64,000 nucleotides of DNA from Flaccisagitta enflata. Lineage: Eukaryota; Chaetognatha; Sagittoidea; Aphragmophora. The position numbers and the translations under genes were made by a program. Shown piece by piece: positions 49,395-61,797 of the stretch (positions are counted from its first letter, which is position 1; every line of letters begins with the position of its first letter). Under the pieces are notes generated by a model. It had not been told where the DNA came from. It made no database searches and saw nothing but the letters and a program-made list of their open reading frames with translations. The stretch is from positions 74,524,001 through 74,588,000 of the forward strand of contig OZ231126.1 in NCBI GenBank assembly GCA_965153355.1. The letters are read 5' to 3'.

Positions 49395-51487
49395 AACAAG
49401 GCCAACACCTATAAGTCGCGTGCAGGACAAAAATAACTGAACTGAACTGACTCCTTATTGTATCTTTTTATCGAAAATCAAACTTAAAAGCAACCCAAAA
49501 CAGACCCAAACCAGACCCAAACCAGACTCAAACCAGACTCAAACCAGACTCAAACCAGACTCAAACCGGAATTAAACCAGACCTAAATCAGACATAAACC
49601 AGACATAAACCAGACATAAACCAGATTTAAGCCAGACTCAAACCAGACTCAAACCAGACTCAAACCAGACTCAAACCAGACTCAAACCAGACTCAAACCA
49701 GACTCAAACCAGACTCAAACCAGACTCAAACCAGACTCAAACCAGACTCAAACCAGATTCAAACCAGACTTAAACCAGACCGAAACCAGGCTCAAACCAG
49801 GCTCAAACCAGGCTCAAACTAGAATCAAACCAGACTCAAACCAGACTCAAACCAGACTCAAACCAGACTCAAACCAGACTCAAACAAGAATTAAACCAGA
49901 CCAAAACCAGACCAAAACCAGACCAAAACCAGACCTAAATCAGACCTAAATCAGATCTAAATCAAACAAAAACCAGACACAAACCAGACATACACCAGAC
50001 CTAACCCAGACCTAAACCAGACATAAATCAGACATGAACCAGTCTTAAACCAGACTTAAACCAGACTTAAACCAGAGTTAAACCAGACTTAATCCAGACT
50101 TAAACCAGACTTAAACCAGACTTAAACCATACTTATCTTCAATATCATTTTAACCAGCAGACTTAAACCAGCAGACTTAAACCATTAGACCTGCAGACTT
50201 AAACCATTAGATTTAAACCAGCAGACTTTAACCAGCGGACTTTAACCAGCAGACTTTAACCAGCAGACTTTAACCAAAATGACCAAAAATGACCAAAAAT
50301 GACCAAAATGACCAAAATGACCAAAATGACCAAAATGACCAAAGATGACCAAAGATGACCATAAATGACCAAGAATGACCAATTTGGCCAAAATAACCAA
50401 AAATGACCAAAAATGACCAAACATGACCAAAATGACCAAAATGAACAAAAATGTCCAAAAAAGACCAAAAATGACCAAAAATAACAAAAATGGACCAAAA
50501 ATGACCAAAACCGACCAAAAATGACCAAAATGACCAAAAACGACCCAAAAATGACCAAAAATGACCAAAGATGACCAAAAATGACCAAATATGACCAAAA
50601 ATTATCAAAGTGACCTAATATGACCTAAAATGACCTCAAATGACCTGAAAAGTCCAAAAATGACCAAAAATGACCAAAAATGACCAAAAATGACCAAAAA
50701 TGACACAAAATGACCCAAGATGACCCAAGATGACCCAAAATGACCAAAAATGATCAAAAATGACCAAAATTGATCAAAAATGACCAAAATGACCAACATG
50801 ACCAAAATGCCCAAAAATGATAAAAAAAGACCAAAAATGATCAAAAATGATCAAAAATAGCCAGAAATGTCCAAAAATGACACAAAATGACCCAAAACAA
50901 CCCAAAATGACCCAAAATGACCAAAAATGACCAAAAATGATCAAATATGACCAAAATTGATCAAAAATGACCAAAATGACCAAAATGACCAAAATGACCA
51001 AAATGACCAAAAATGACCAAAAATGACCAAAAATGACAAAAAAATGATCAAAAATAACCAGAAATGACCCAAAATGATCAAAAATGATCAAAAATGATCA
51101 AAAATGATCAAAAATGATCAAAAATGACCAAAAATGACCAAAATGACCAAAATGGCCAAAATGACAAAAATGATCAAAGTGACCAAAAATGACCAAAAAT
51201 GATCAAAAATGATTAAAAATGATTAGAAATGATTAGAAATGATTATGAATGATCACAAACGACCAAAAATGACCAAAAATGACCAAAATGACCAAAATGA
51301 CCAAAATGACCAAAATGACCAAAATGACCAAAAATGACCAAAAATGACTAAAAGCAACCAAAAATGACCAAAAATGACTAAAAGCAACCAAAAATGACCA
51401 AAAATGACACAAAAAAGCAAAGTGTTACCGACCGACCGACCGACCGACCGACGGACCGACCGACCGTCGCGTGCACGCGACTAAAAA
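49395..51487 (+). mobile_element. Satellite-bearing hairpin-tail element, copy 2
   Basis: Head AACAAGGCCAACACCTATAA, then AGTCGCGTGCAGG; tail GTCGCGTGCACGCGACT and AAAAA. The interior has the AAACCAGACTC array (about 49505-50280) then an AATGACCAAA array (50270-51410), both longer than in copy 1. Near-uniform units suggest recent expansion. Confidence 0.9.
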
Positions 51488-51520
51488 GAGAGAGAGACAG
51501 ACTTTTCACTTTTCATATTC

Positions 51521-51645
<125 letters not shown>

Positions 51646-51817
51646 ATACACTCACTCAATCCTGGATCACCTACGATTTTTCTTTCATGCTCACTGACAA
51701 GATTCTCTCCTAGTCACTTTGTTTCTATCCTTGTTTATCGAATAAAAAGTGGAAGAAAAGCCACCATCTAATTACTTAATTATTTCTTACAAAAAGGAAA
51801 AATGTTCCGAGCATATC

Positions 51818-51935
51818 ATTCATTCATTCATTCATTCATTCGTTTATTCATTCATTCATTCATTCATTCATTCATTCATTTACTCATTCATTCACTCATT
51901 TATTCATTCATTCACTCATCAATTCGTTCATTCAT
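51818..51935. repeat. (TTCA)n array
   Basis: Tetranucleotide repeat with CTCA and TTTA variants. A second array lies at 52527-52603. Confidence 0.95.
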
Positions 51936-52099
51936 GTAGACTGAAAGGGAACCAAATTTCAAAGAGGACGTCTTTCATCTGCTGCATACTGAAGAAACGA
52001 AACGGAAATGGCATGTCGGCAACGACATTTAGCAGTGACAATGACGAAACTTAAAAGAAGACATTTGAGGGAAACGAAACTTTTGATAACCAAATGGTT

Positions 52100-53572
52100 T
52101 TTAGCTAATGTCGATGATCTCTAGTGGTCGCATGCCCCTGCCAACCCGTCCGTAACGGTATTGTGACCCCGCGTCAATTCTTTCTAGCTTCCTTTCCGGA
52201 AAAAATGTTTACGCTTCCAAATTTTCAAGGAACTCATTATGTGCGTCCTCGCCTCGTACATCTATCAGAGGACATGACCGTCGATTGGTCGGACCGTGCA
52301 TCAATACAACCAACGACCAGGACTATTAACTGCCAAGTGCCCAGTGCCCACCAACCACCTTACCCACTCAAAACACCCATAACAACGGTTGATGACGCTA
52401 ACGGAAGTTTAAACTGCGCAAAACGGCCGATTCTGACATCTTCCTTCATTCCTGATACCCAGGTATACCTCCCCTGTTTTCCCATTTTCATTCATTAGCC
52501 CATCGATGCTTTTGTCTAATTATTCATTCATTTTTTCATTCATTCATTCATTCATTCATTCATTCATTCATTCATTCATTCATTCATTCATTCATTCATT
52601 CAATCAAGAAGTTCAGTCACGTTTTGAGCGTCCGTCAGCCCCCTCCTCCCTTTGTGCAATGATTAAGTCATGCTGCACAATTGTATCGAATTTTTTATTC
52701 ATGCACTTTTGAGTCAATTTTTTCTAGTTTATGATAAATGTTCTCTTAAATGCAATAAATGGTTATTGTCAGCAAGCAAATAACATGAACAGTAAACACA
52801 TAGCCAATTTTGTTGTCACTGGAATGATCGTAATCATCCTCTGAAACATAATTTGGAGCAAAAATAGGGCAAACATGTGTAACAAAAAATGTAATAGGTC
52901 TATCTTGAAAATAACAAATCTGTCAAATGGGTCAAAAATTTGCATTATCAAAAACATGCGACTTTAGTTATACCAATTTACAAGAGTCGCACATTCTTGG
53001 TTCTTGTAATTTCTGATTCCCTATGCAAATTTGTTATTTTCAGTGGAAACAAGTTAAGTGACAAAATAGAAAATTTCTGATCTCAATATCTCTTATTTTT
53101 AAAAAAATATCAAACTCTAACAAAAGCAGATAAAGACTTGCAGATTTTACCGTCGTGTAGATCAAGGGACATATTTTAATTTTCTTATTAATTTTTTATG
53201 GATAACTGTAAATTGATATCTTTTATTTAATGTCTAACAGAAGCTGGAATATTCAAAATTATAGAAAATTAAGAAAAAATGATTTTCTGAAAGTTGTATG
53301 AGCAATTGAGCTTGCCAGTATGCAAAATATGTATTAACCTAAGGTGAAGAAATGCCCTAAGGATCAATTTTGGAAAAAAATCAGCAATCATGAAAAATTT
53401 CTAACTTATGCATGAATAAGAAATTCCGCTTTAAATTATTCTGTGTCTTAAGTAAGAGCTGCCTTGCAACAATTTTTTCATGAGTAATACTCATTGAGTA
53501 TTTACTCAAAAAGTGTAGAAAAGTGGCACTCTCGCTTTATATATTTGGAAATGTAGTGATGAGTTCTACACA
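52100..53572. other. Spacer with a decayed element head
   Basis: At 52128-52180, GCCCCTGCCAACCCGTCCGT and CCCCGCGTCA are a relic minus-strand element head. The rest, apart from the TTCA array, shows no gene. Confidence 0.45.
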
Positions 53573-54269
53573 CACAGTGGGCCTTAACTTAAATTGGGAT
53601 GGAAAAATCCATAATGATTATAGCATATTTAAGTCATTAGGCACAAAGACCATTTTTTTCTCAAACCCAAGTGGTCGGCTCAGTATCGACTTACATATTA
53701 TTTTCTGCTTGGACATATGAAGAGACAAAAAGTATCTTCTGGGCCAGTGAGATTGTAGCAACTTTGACGCACGTTGAAAGATTTTATGATTTATTGAATT
53801 TAAAACTTTTTTATGTTGCTTGGTGAATCCTTCACCTTTCTGTGAACTGAAATCAGGGCTTTTAAATCTAATGAGGTACATTTTACAGAAGAAAATTGAT
53901 GTTAACCATCAAAAACAGATTTCTATAGAAAATCTTTGTAAAAGTCATTAAAAAGTTTATTTTTTCATATTTTGAGCCACTGGTACTTTTTCTTAACAAT
54001 GATAACAGAAATGAAAATCTTTCTTTTCATAAAAGTATATATAGTATGACCTGTTAAATGATTGGAAACTTTACCAGAAATATGAATCTTTAATCTTAAT
54101 TTTTTTATGCATATACCCTGAAGATTTATTTGAAATATATAAATTTAAGTGACTTAACAAAAAATTTTTTGAGGGTCAATTTCAATCCTCCGCTATAAAA
54201 TATAACTACTTATATGAATCATAACTATTTGGGATTTTTTAAACCAAAAATTAGGTTAAGGCCCACTGT
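53573..54269. mobile_element. Inverted-repeat element, CACAGTGGGCCTTAA family, short form
   Basis: The ends are CACAGTGGGCCTTAACTTAA and, inverted, CACAGTGGGCCTTAACCTAA. CACA next to both ends may be a 4-bp duplication. Related to 11497-12807 by its ends and by inner TTGACCCTC-like blocks. Confidence 0.75.
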
Positions 54270-54447
54270 GCACATTCGAACTAAGTTTTCCATGAAAATA
54301 GGCGGGAATCAACTTTTTTTTCTTCCGCTTTTGCATCATATAGTGAAATGTCACTTCAGCACCTCATTAAGTAACGAAGAAAACAAAATGTGTCTACCAA
54401 TGTCTACCAATTTCCACCCGCTTCATTATACGCTGACATTTCGTAAA

Positions 54448-54599
54448 AACAAAGCCGGATACACGACTGACCAGTCGAGGACGGTTTAGCAGGAGCAGTA
54501 ATGCAAAAACCGCTCGGAATTCAAAAATGTGACCAACCGACGGACGGACGGACCGACCAACACGGCAAGGTGTAGAGTCGCGTGTCCGCGACTGAAAAA
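54448..54599 (+). mobile_element. Short hairpin-tail element
   Basis: Head AACAAAGCCGGATACACGAC, AGTCGAGGACGG word, tail AGTCGCGTGTCCGCGACT, GAAAA. Close in plan and length to 27018-27172. Confidence 0.85.
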
Positions 54600-55032
54600 G
54601 ACTTACATCAAGGATATGAGAATCGTTTGTAATGAACGGCAACTTCATGCAAAGCGATTAAGCAAGCGTTAACGCAAATAATAGAAACGCTTTGAATGTA
54701 CAAATCTGGAAAGTGAATATACTACCTAAGAAATAAATATAGAACCAACAGAGGAATTGTTTGATTTCCCATCCTTACGTCACATAAAACATTCTACTGA
54801 CAGTACTGGTATTTCACATAACCTTTTTCTTAACTTACTTATCCGGTTTCACCTTTGGGAGGCATTTTGTAAACCATTTTTAAAAAAAAATCAAGCTATT
54901 GTTCCACTGCTTTTGTTAGACTCCTATGGACTAATTATATCAAAGACATGTTTTTACTTTTTTGCTTGTCATTTCTAATCGGCTTAAGTTACAGTAACCA
55001 GATTGCGCTCATCTTGTAGATATTTTGACATA
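54600..55032. other. Spacer without recognised features
   Basis: AT-rich; nothing supported. Confidence 0.4.
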
Positions 55033-55741
55033 ACCTTGGGGAAATAAAAAATGGCGGATTTTTAAAACCTTTCTTATGAACCTCAATGTAAGAAAAATAG
55101 GTTAAAGTTGGTGATGCCTGGAAAGCTCTTCAAAAGATCTTTCATTTGAGTTGTGTCTGGAAATTCTAGCTCAAATGTTTGGAAGCTACAGTGATTTGAA
55201 AATGACTACTCATTTTCTGGTCTGCCCGTATGACCGTATCTCAATGGAAAGGAATTGAAAAAAATTTAAAGTCAAAATAAAGGTAGAAGACTTAATCCGA
55301 TTGCCACAAAATTTTAGGTGGTAATTAGGTTATATGTCGTCTCATACCAGTTAAATTTCTGTGTTAATCGGATGATTTTTACTATGGTTTTCATACTTTT
55401 TTATTCCAGATCTTAAAAAAACAGACCAAAATTGACATCCTTTGCTTCAGTTGCGTATATTTCTCTACTGCCTTAACAAAACATTTTCTTTGATGATCCA
55501 GCTTAAAGATCTTTCCCATGAATTGTCATGAATTCTCATGAATTTGATGTGATTTTTATCAAATTTTCATAGTCAAAATAATTTAAAAAGTAACAGGTTG
55601 TTATCTCATTACCTCTGGATTTTCTAGGAAATTTCCAAATCTTTCTCATGATAAAAAGGACAGAAAAAATTGACCGATTTGGATAATTTTTTAGGAGCTG
55701 TTAGATGAAGGTATGTACTGCTTTTTTTATTTCCCCAAGGT
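55033..55741. mobile_element. TA-flanked MITE (ACCTTGGGGAAATAA ends)
   Basis: TA at 55031-55032 and 55742-55743; ends ACCTTGGGGAAATAAAAAA and inverse. 709 bp. The arms pair only near the ends by eye. No transposase. Confidence 0.8.
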
Positions 55742-55743
55742 TA

Positions 55744-56484
55744 GATTAATTTGCTTTTTTTGAAATATATGTTGATTTTTTAATGATACATTTCCACATC
55801 GAAGATTCTACAATTTATGTCCCAATCACTTGTATGGTGAATGAATGGATTAAAGACCAGATCTTAATAAGAATATCAACAATTGCAGGCAAAGCAATGG
55901 AATAGATAAACGCAAATAATGGAACGAGGAAAATAAAGAATAGAGTATTGATTTATGTATCTGATTATTAAAGCGCAAAAGAGGAGAGTAAAATGAGTTT
56001 AGATAGTTATATCACGGCAATGTCCAATAGATGTGTCTACATTGTAATCCTCTAATGACACTTTGGTAAGAGTTGATATCTCGTCATTTCCGGACCAACG
56101 CAACGAATGCGGATTCTCATTTTGTTATAAATGCATAAAAATGCGAGAACGAAAAAAAGATCGATCAAAGCAGATTAATACAAAGTTTTACTGATCAATG
56201 GTTGCCATGCTATAATTTGCTTTGCCAAAATCGTTGGCGTTGGCGTTGAGACATGGTACATGGGAAAAGACTACGTTGCATCGTCACTGCCATATGGGAT
56301 ATGGCCTATACGTAAATACGTTAAGTGTAAACTGACTAAACTTTATAAACGGATTAGTATGAAAGCATAAAATTCAACGAGTATCCATCAGTATTACCCT
56401 GGACAACCTCCTCCTTTAAGCTTTGACCAACCCCTGCCCCTGGGGCTTCAAAAATGAAAAAACTAACGATATTTCTCATAGGTC
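55744..56484. other. Spacer without recognised features
   Basis: AT-rich, no exon or repeat recognised. Confidence 0.4.
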
Positions 56485-56709
56485 GGGAAAAAAGTCAGCC
56501 TTCGACTTTTTGACATATTCTAGAGAACATGGTTTTTATTTTCTCATCAGAAAGTTTGATCGTCAAATGAAATTGATAGAGTAAGTAATTCGGATAATTC
56601 TGTTTCACTTAGCGCCAAGCAGAATGCTTTATGATAAATAAATTTTTTGCATTACCAATAAAGGCAGCTAATCGCCGTAGGAAAAAAGTCGTAAATGCTG
56701 GGAGAAAAG

Positions 56710-56744
<35 letters not shown>

Positions 56745-56756
56745 ACAGAGAGAGAG

Positions 56757-56804
<48 letters not shown>

Positions 56805-57390
56805 AGAGAGACAAAAGAGAGACAGAGACAGAGACAGACACACACATAGATGGACAGACTGACAGACAGACAGACAGACAGAGTATGAGCAAGCAGCGTA
56901 AAATACAAGTGATTTAAAAACTAGCATTATTTTGACTCTCTTTTCAAGTTACATAGGGCGCCAAAATAGGATCAATAAAAAATATTAATCTTTGAAAAAA
57001 AGGGAAAAATGCGAAAAAATAATAAAAGATTAAAAAGATCATAGCTCCAAAACTATTGATTGCACAGAATTCTGCTTGGCGTCATCTGAAAGAGGAGAAT
57101 TAGCTCTTTCTCAGCTTTCAATTTCATGCGCAGTGCCACTCGGGCCCAAAAACTAATTAATTTTCGCAAACCACTAATGAGAAAAAAAGAAAAAAAAAAT
57201 ATGTCAGTGAGCATAGCTGGTTGTCTGGTTGAGTCATTATGAGTATTTTAGCTTATCTAGCTCATTTGGCTCAGTCCTATTTTTATCTGATTTTCAATGC
57301 AATCAATACCTATAATTGCTTTTGATATGATGTAACAAATTAAAAATTGCAGTGATTGAAAAATGACCAATGCTTACGACTTTTTTCCTC
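56485..57390. mobile_element. GGGAAAAAAGTC family, copy 2
   Basis: Matches 25129-25940 at both ends and internally (TTCGACTTTTTGACATATTC, GCGCCAAGCAGAATGCT). Includes (GA)n tracts at 56709-56805. Confidence 0.65.
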
Positions 57391-57514
57391 ACCGTGACAG
57401 CCGCCATTACTGGTACAGTGAATTTGATGACATACATTGGTTCTTTATGCTATGGTATGACCAATGACCATGAAGATGCAGCAGTTTTGATAACAGCGTA
57501 GATAAATGGAGATT

Positions 57515-57725
57515 ATTTCGACGCGGTGATTTGGTGACAGCGTTTGTGCCTTCGCTGACAGATCGTTTGGTAATCACATCGTTGCAGTGAATTTGGTGGC
57601 AGCATATTTGATTTATCCATTTCGATGCAGTGAATCTGAGAACAGTTTTTGAGCCCTCGCTCGCTGACAGATCGTTCGGTGACCACTTGGTTGCAGTGAA
57701 TTTGGTGACAGCACATTTGAATCAA
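57515..57725 (-). repeat. Tandem decayed copies of the H2B 3' coding end
   Basis: Beyond the stop codon, two further copies of the last 40-50 coding bases plus flank follow at spacing of about 104-108 bp (near 57620 and 57516). Landmarks are TTTCGACGCGGTGA and GCCTTCGCTGACAG, which correspond to the [14 protein letters not shown] region. The copies are mutated and not in frame. Confidence 0.8.
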
Positions 57726-58362
57726 CTATTTCGACGCGGTGAATTTAGTGACGGCTTTCGTGCCTTCGCTGACGGCGTGCTTGGCCAACTCCCCGGGAAG
57801 CAAAAGTCTGACGGCGGTTTGGATTTCTCGACTGGATAGAGTTTGACGTTGATTTTTCCTGGCCAACGTGGAAGCTTCCGTCGCCAATCGGCCAAACAGG
57901 TCGCCGACGAAAGAGTCCATGACGCTCATCGCCTTGGAGGAGATGCCGGTGTCGGGATGCACCTGCTTCAACACTTTGTAGATGTAGGTCGCGAAGGTTT
58001 CTTTGCGCTTTCTGCTTCCTCGACGACGGGGTTTAGAAGAGGAAGAGGAGGAGGAGGCTAGAAGAGATTTGGTGGGAGCTTTTTTCGAGGCCAATCGGCC
58101 CTTTTTGAAACCCTTCGTGGCTGCGGCGGGTTTGGCTTTGAGAGCTGCTGCGGAGGATGTGGACACGGTCGTGGATTTCGAAGCTGCTACTGCCGCTGTT
58201 GTTGCTGTTACTGCTGCTGCAGGGTCAGCTTCGTCGAAAATGCCCTGAGATTTCCGAATCCGTTTTTCTTCCGTTTTCCACGCGGAAGAAACGTTCAAAG
58301 AAGAATTCGCTGAGTCCGTTTGAGGGGCGATCATGTGCATTAAAGCGTTGAGGAATTCGAAT
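57726..58362 (-). CDS. Histone H2B exon with EF-hand start
   Basis: 211 codons plus stop (TAG at 57728-57726). No in-frame ATG occurs between MHM near the exon start and the SSKAMSVMD of the histone fold, so the H2B needs either the splice from the EF-hand exon or the MHM start. The fold is divergent ([20 protein letters not shown]) but keeps the H2B-specific C-terminal helix and the TKFTASK end with the ubiquitin-acceptor lysine position. Confidence 0.9.
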
Positions 58363-59263
58363 CTGAAATGAATGAATGAATGAATGAATGAATGAATGAA
58401 TAAATGAATGAATGAATGAATGAATGAATGAATGAATGAATGAATGTTTTGAGGGGCGATCATGTGCATTAACGCGTTGAGGAATTCGAATCTGAAATGA
58501 ATGAATGAATGAATGAATGAATGAATGAATGAATGAATGAATGAATGAATGAATGAATGAATGAATGAATGAATGAATGGTTTGTGGGGCGATCATGTGC
58601 ATTAATGCATAGAGGAATTCGAATCTGGAAAGGATGAATGAATTATTGAATGAATGAATGAATGAATAAATGAATGAATGAATGGTTTGTGGGGCGATCA
58701 TGTGCTTTAATGAATAGAGGAATTCGAATCTGGAAAGGATGAATGAATTATTGAATGAATGAATGAATGAATGAATGAATGAATGAATGAACAAACGAAT
58801 GAATAAACGAAAAAATGGTTTGAGGGGAGATCATGTGTATTAACGCGTTGAGGAATTCGATTCTGAAAAGGATGAATGAATTATTAAATGAATGAATGAA
58901 TGAGTGACTGAATGAATGAGTGAATGAATGAATGAGTGAATGAATGAATGAATGAATGAATGAAGGAAGGAAGGGATGAATGAATGAATGAATGAAGTAA
59001 TGAATGAAAAAACGGTTTGACGGGCGATCAAACGCATGAACGCTTATAGGCAGGCCCTAATTTAGAGCGTGCCCGCGTGCCTGAGGCACTTTGTTTTCAG
59101 CCCTGATCTTAGAGCGGGCCCGCGGGCCCGAGGCCCGCATTTTTGCAGTCGGGCCCGCAGGTTTTTCTCACTGCGGGCCCGACGGGCCCGCTCGTATTTA
59201 GCTTCATTAGTATTGATGTGGTATATTGATTTTTTTGTTACACTTATATTTCCTTCTCTCTTT

Positions 59264-59331
<68 letters not shown>

Positions 59332-59676
59332 GCATTCTTTGCTTGTTTCTTTCTTTCTCCCTTCTTTTTCTCTTTCTTTCTTTCTTTCTTTCTTTCTCTC
59401 TTTCTTTCTTTTCAAGAAACCTCAATTTTTTTTTTCAGCAACCCTGTGAAGACAAACTCCTGTTTAACACAGGGGGACTACCATTCTTATTTGTCACTCC
59501 GTTTATATGTTTATATGTTTATCCCCCCCACCTAACAGGCCCCAACCCCCCTAGGCCCCTCAGGCCGGGTATTGCGGAATACATTTCATGTTTGAGCAAC
59601 TGGCTTTTTTTACCTTCTTTTTTCCCAACCTTCTTTCCCTCCTTCCTCCCTTTCTGTTTTTTCCTCTTTCTTTTTT

Positions 59677-59736
<60 letters not shown>

Positions 59737-59748
59737 TCATTCTTTTTT

Positions 59749-59796
<48 letters not shown>

Positions 59797-60041
59797 TCCC
59801 CTTTCTTATCTCTCTTCCTTTCTTTCTTTCCTTTCCGTTTTTCTCTCTTTTTCTTTCTTTCTTTCCTCTTTTCTTTCTTTCATTCTTTCCCCTTTCTTAT
59901 CTCTCTTCCTTTCTTTCTTTCCTTTCCGTTTTTCTCTCTTTTCCTTCTTTCTTTCCTCTTTTCTTTCTTTCATTCTTTCCTCTTCTTTCTCTTTTCTCTA
60001 TTTCATCTTTCCTTCTGTTTTACCTTTTTTCTTCTCCTTCT

Positions 60042-60095
<54 letters not shown>

Positions 60096-60557
60096 ACAGT
60101 AGATATGTCGGGCCCGCTGTTTCTCTGTCGGGCACGCTAAATTTGATGGGAGCGGGCCCGACTGGCCCGCTCAAAAAAATCACTAAGATCAGGGCTGTTT
60201 GTTTTACTGTCGGGCACACTGGTTTTGCTGATGGCGTGCCCGGCTGGCACTCTCTAACCCACTAGACTGATTGAACATCATCATTTTTATTTGATTGCTT
60301 CTTTGATTTGTCCATTCATTCTTTCTTTCTTCCACTCTTTCCCTCTTTCATTCTCTTTTTCTTTCTTTTTTCTTTCTCCCGTTCTTTCCTTTTTTCCATT
60401 TTTTTTCTTGCTTCAATACTTTCTTTCTTCCATTTTTTTTTCTTTCTTTCTTCCTTCCATTCTTTCTTCCTTCCATTCTTTCTTCCTTCCATTCTTTCTT
60501 CCTTCCATTTTTTCTTTCTTCCATTTTTTTCTTTCTATCTTTCTTTCTATCTTTGTT

Positions 60558-60621
<64 letters not shown>

Positions 60622-61797
60622 TCATTAATTTTTCTATTCACTCAAGCAATGGAAATGGAATTGAATCTTTTGGATTTTATTTACAAATTGGAAAATATTC
60701 CTGAAATAAGAACTGATTCAAGTAAATGGATCATGAACATCAGTTTCATTCATTCAATCATTCATATATCAATCAATTCATTTATTTATACTTTTATAAA
60801 GAAATTTTTCAATCTTTTGATCAAACTTAATGGTTTACCTGCTACAAAATTCCGCGTTAATATATCTGTTTATTCTTTCCTCAATAAATGCACATACCCT
60901 AGGGGAGTCGCTTTTATAAAAGGTGTTCTTATCATTGTATGGTAGGATCTAGTGTGAATTGACAAGTGAGTATGAAAACCACGCTCATTCTCTGTCGGGC
61001 ACGCTGAAATTGTGAGGAGCGTGCCCGGCGTGCACGCTCAACACGATCATTGAATTAAAGCCTGCTTCTAGGTATTCAAATCTAGTTGAAAGGAATGAAG
61101 GGATGAATGAATAAATGAATGAATGAATGAATGAATGAATGAATGAATGAATGAATAAATAAATGGTATGAGGAGCGACGATGTGCAACAACGTGTTGAG
61201 GAATTAGAATCTGCAAAGGATGAATAAATGAATGAAAGAATGAAAGAATGAAAAAAAGATAAATGAATGAATAAATAAATGAATGAATAAATGAATAAAT
61301 AAATGAATAAATAAATGTATAAATAATAAATGAATAGATGAATGAATGAAAGAATGAATAAATGAATGAATAAATGAATGAATAAATGAATGAATGAATG
61401 AATGAATGAATGAGTGAATGAAAACAAGGCCGGATACACGGCTACCGAAGTCGCGTGCGGGTGGACAGGGGCCATATTTGAGGTCACCAGACCATTTGGG
61501 CAGGAGCAGTGAGGTCAAAGAAATGAAATCATAAAAAAAAGTAAAGTGTGACCAACCGACCGACCAACCGACCGACGGACAAAGCGGGTTGTAGAGTCGC
61601 GTGCACGCGACTAAAAAATGAATGAATCAGTTTGAGGTGCCGAGAGAATTCAGGGCTTACCTGTCAATTGATCCGGATCCGTCCATGTCTGCTCTTTTAA
61701 ACACTTTCTGGATTTGATCGTCTTCATAGCCGAGAGTTTTAAGAGCAGCAGAAAACTCAGAAGACGACAAAACACCATCTCCATCCAAGTCGTAAGA
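57726..61797 (-). CDS. EF-hand/histone H2B fusion gene, 3' part
   Basis: Two exons are visible: 61797-61661 and 58362-57726. The first (45 codons plus 2 bases) has one full EF-hand loop, [12 protein letters not shown], and a second begun as DMDGSGSID; its donor is GACAG then GTAAGCC. The second starts after CATTTCAG with a base completing Arg, giving [11 protein letters not shown]: loop position 12 (Glu) and the exiting helix of the second EF-hand are restored exactly. The frame then continues through [17 protein letters not shown], which resembles the entry helix of a third EF-hand, into an Ala/Ser/Thr/Lys-rich tail and a complete H2B histone fold (about residues 118-211 of the exon: [40 protein letters not shown], ending TKFTASK). 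Calcium binding and nucleosome assembly are the known roles of the two families; a joint role is inference. The 5' exons are outside the window. Alternative: H2B alone starts at the ATG at 58340 or 58334, giving MHMIAPQ as N-terminus. Confidence 0.65.
58363..59036 (-). repeat. Tandem array of the last-exon acceptor plus (ATTC)n
   Basis: Four more copies of an approximately 45-bp block (AG, ATTCGAATTCCTCAACGC, ATGCACATGATCGCCCC) lie at about 58490, 58625, 58738 and 58865, each separated by (ATTC)n on the minus strand. A further diverged copy is at 61165-61216. Each includes CAG at the exon start, i.e. a potential splice acceptor. Confidence 0.9.
59051..60257. mobile_element. Outer GCGTGCCCGGC-type element
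   Basis: CAGGCCCTAATTTAGAGCGT at the left and GGCGTGCCCGGCTGGCAC at the right resemble the ends of 30456-31373. It is split by 59098-60197. The right end is imperfect. Confidence 0.55.
59098..60197. mobile_element. hAT-type non-autonomous element, TSD TTTGTTTT
   Basis: TTTGTTTT at 59090-59097 and 60198-60205. The ends are CAGCCCTGATCTTAG and its near-inverse CAGCCCTGATCTTAG (with GAGCGGGCC just inside). The interior is (CTTT)n (59263-59330, 59665-59800) and (CT)n (60042-60091). Removing it joins the outer element. Confidence 0.88.
60258..61164. repeat. Intronic low-complexity and repeat relics
   Basis: (CTTT)n at 60553-60625, TGAA arrays at 61100-61155, and a GTCGGGCACGC relic at about 60995-61045. 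It lies inside the intron of the fusion gene and has no exon recognised. Confidence 0.6.
61217..61422. repeat. (TGAA)n array
   Basis: Imperfect TGAA/TAAA tetranucleotide repeat. Confidence 0.95.
61423..61617 (+). mobile_element. Hairpin-tail element inserted in a TGAA array
   Basis: Complete copy: AACAAGGCCGGATACACGGC, AGTCGCGTGCGGG, GACCGACC run, tail AGTCGCGTGCACGCGACT, AAAAA. TGAA repeats lie on both sides, so the insertion point is inside the array. Confidence 0.9.
61661..61797 (-). CDS. EF-hand exon
   Basis: Acceptor AATTTGTCAG, then TCTTACGAC; donor GTAAGCC. It encodes [15 protein letters not shown] to [10 protein letters not shown] with correct EF-hand spacing (D, D, D at 1/3/5 and E at 12 in the first loop). 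The upstream side carries nine decayed copies of its start. Confidence 0.85.

Noticed and set aside
50242-51091. Minus-strand frames rich in VIFGHFWSF
   Set aside because: Translation of the TGACCAAAA satellite; the same motif appears in all three minus frames.
57450-57725. Histone 3' stem-loop after H2B
   Set aside because: No GGCTCTTTTCAGAGCC-like hairpin found; the region is tandem copies of the coding end.
58225-58794. 189-codon minus frame overlapping the H2B exon start
   Set aside because: Mostly FIHS repeats from ATTC; it leaves the H2B frame and stops before the histone fold.
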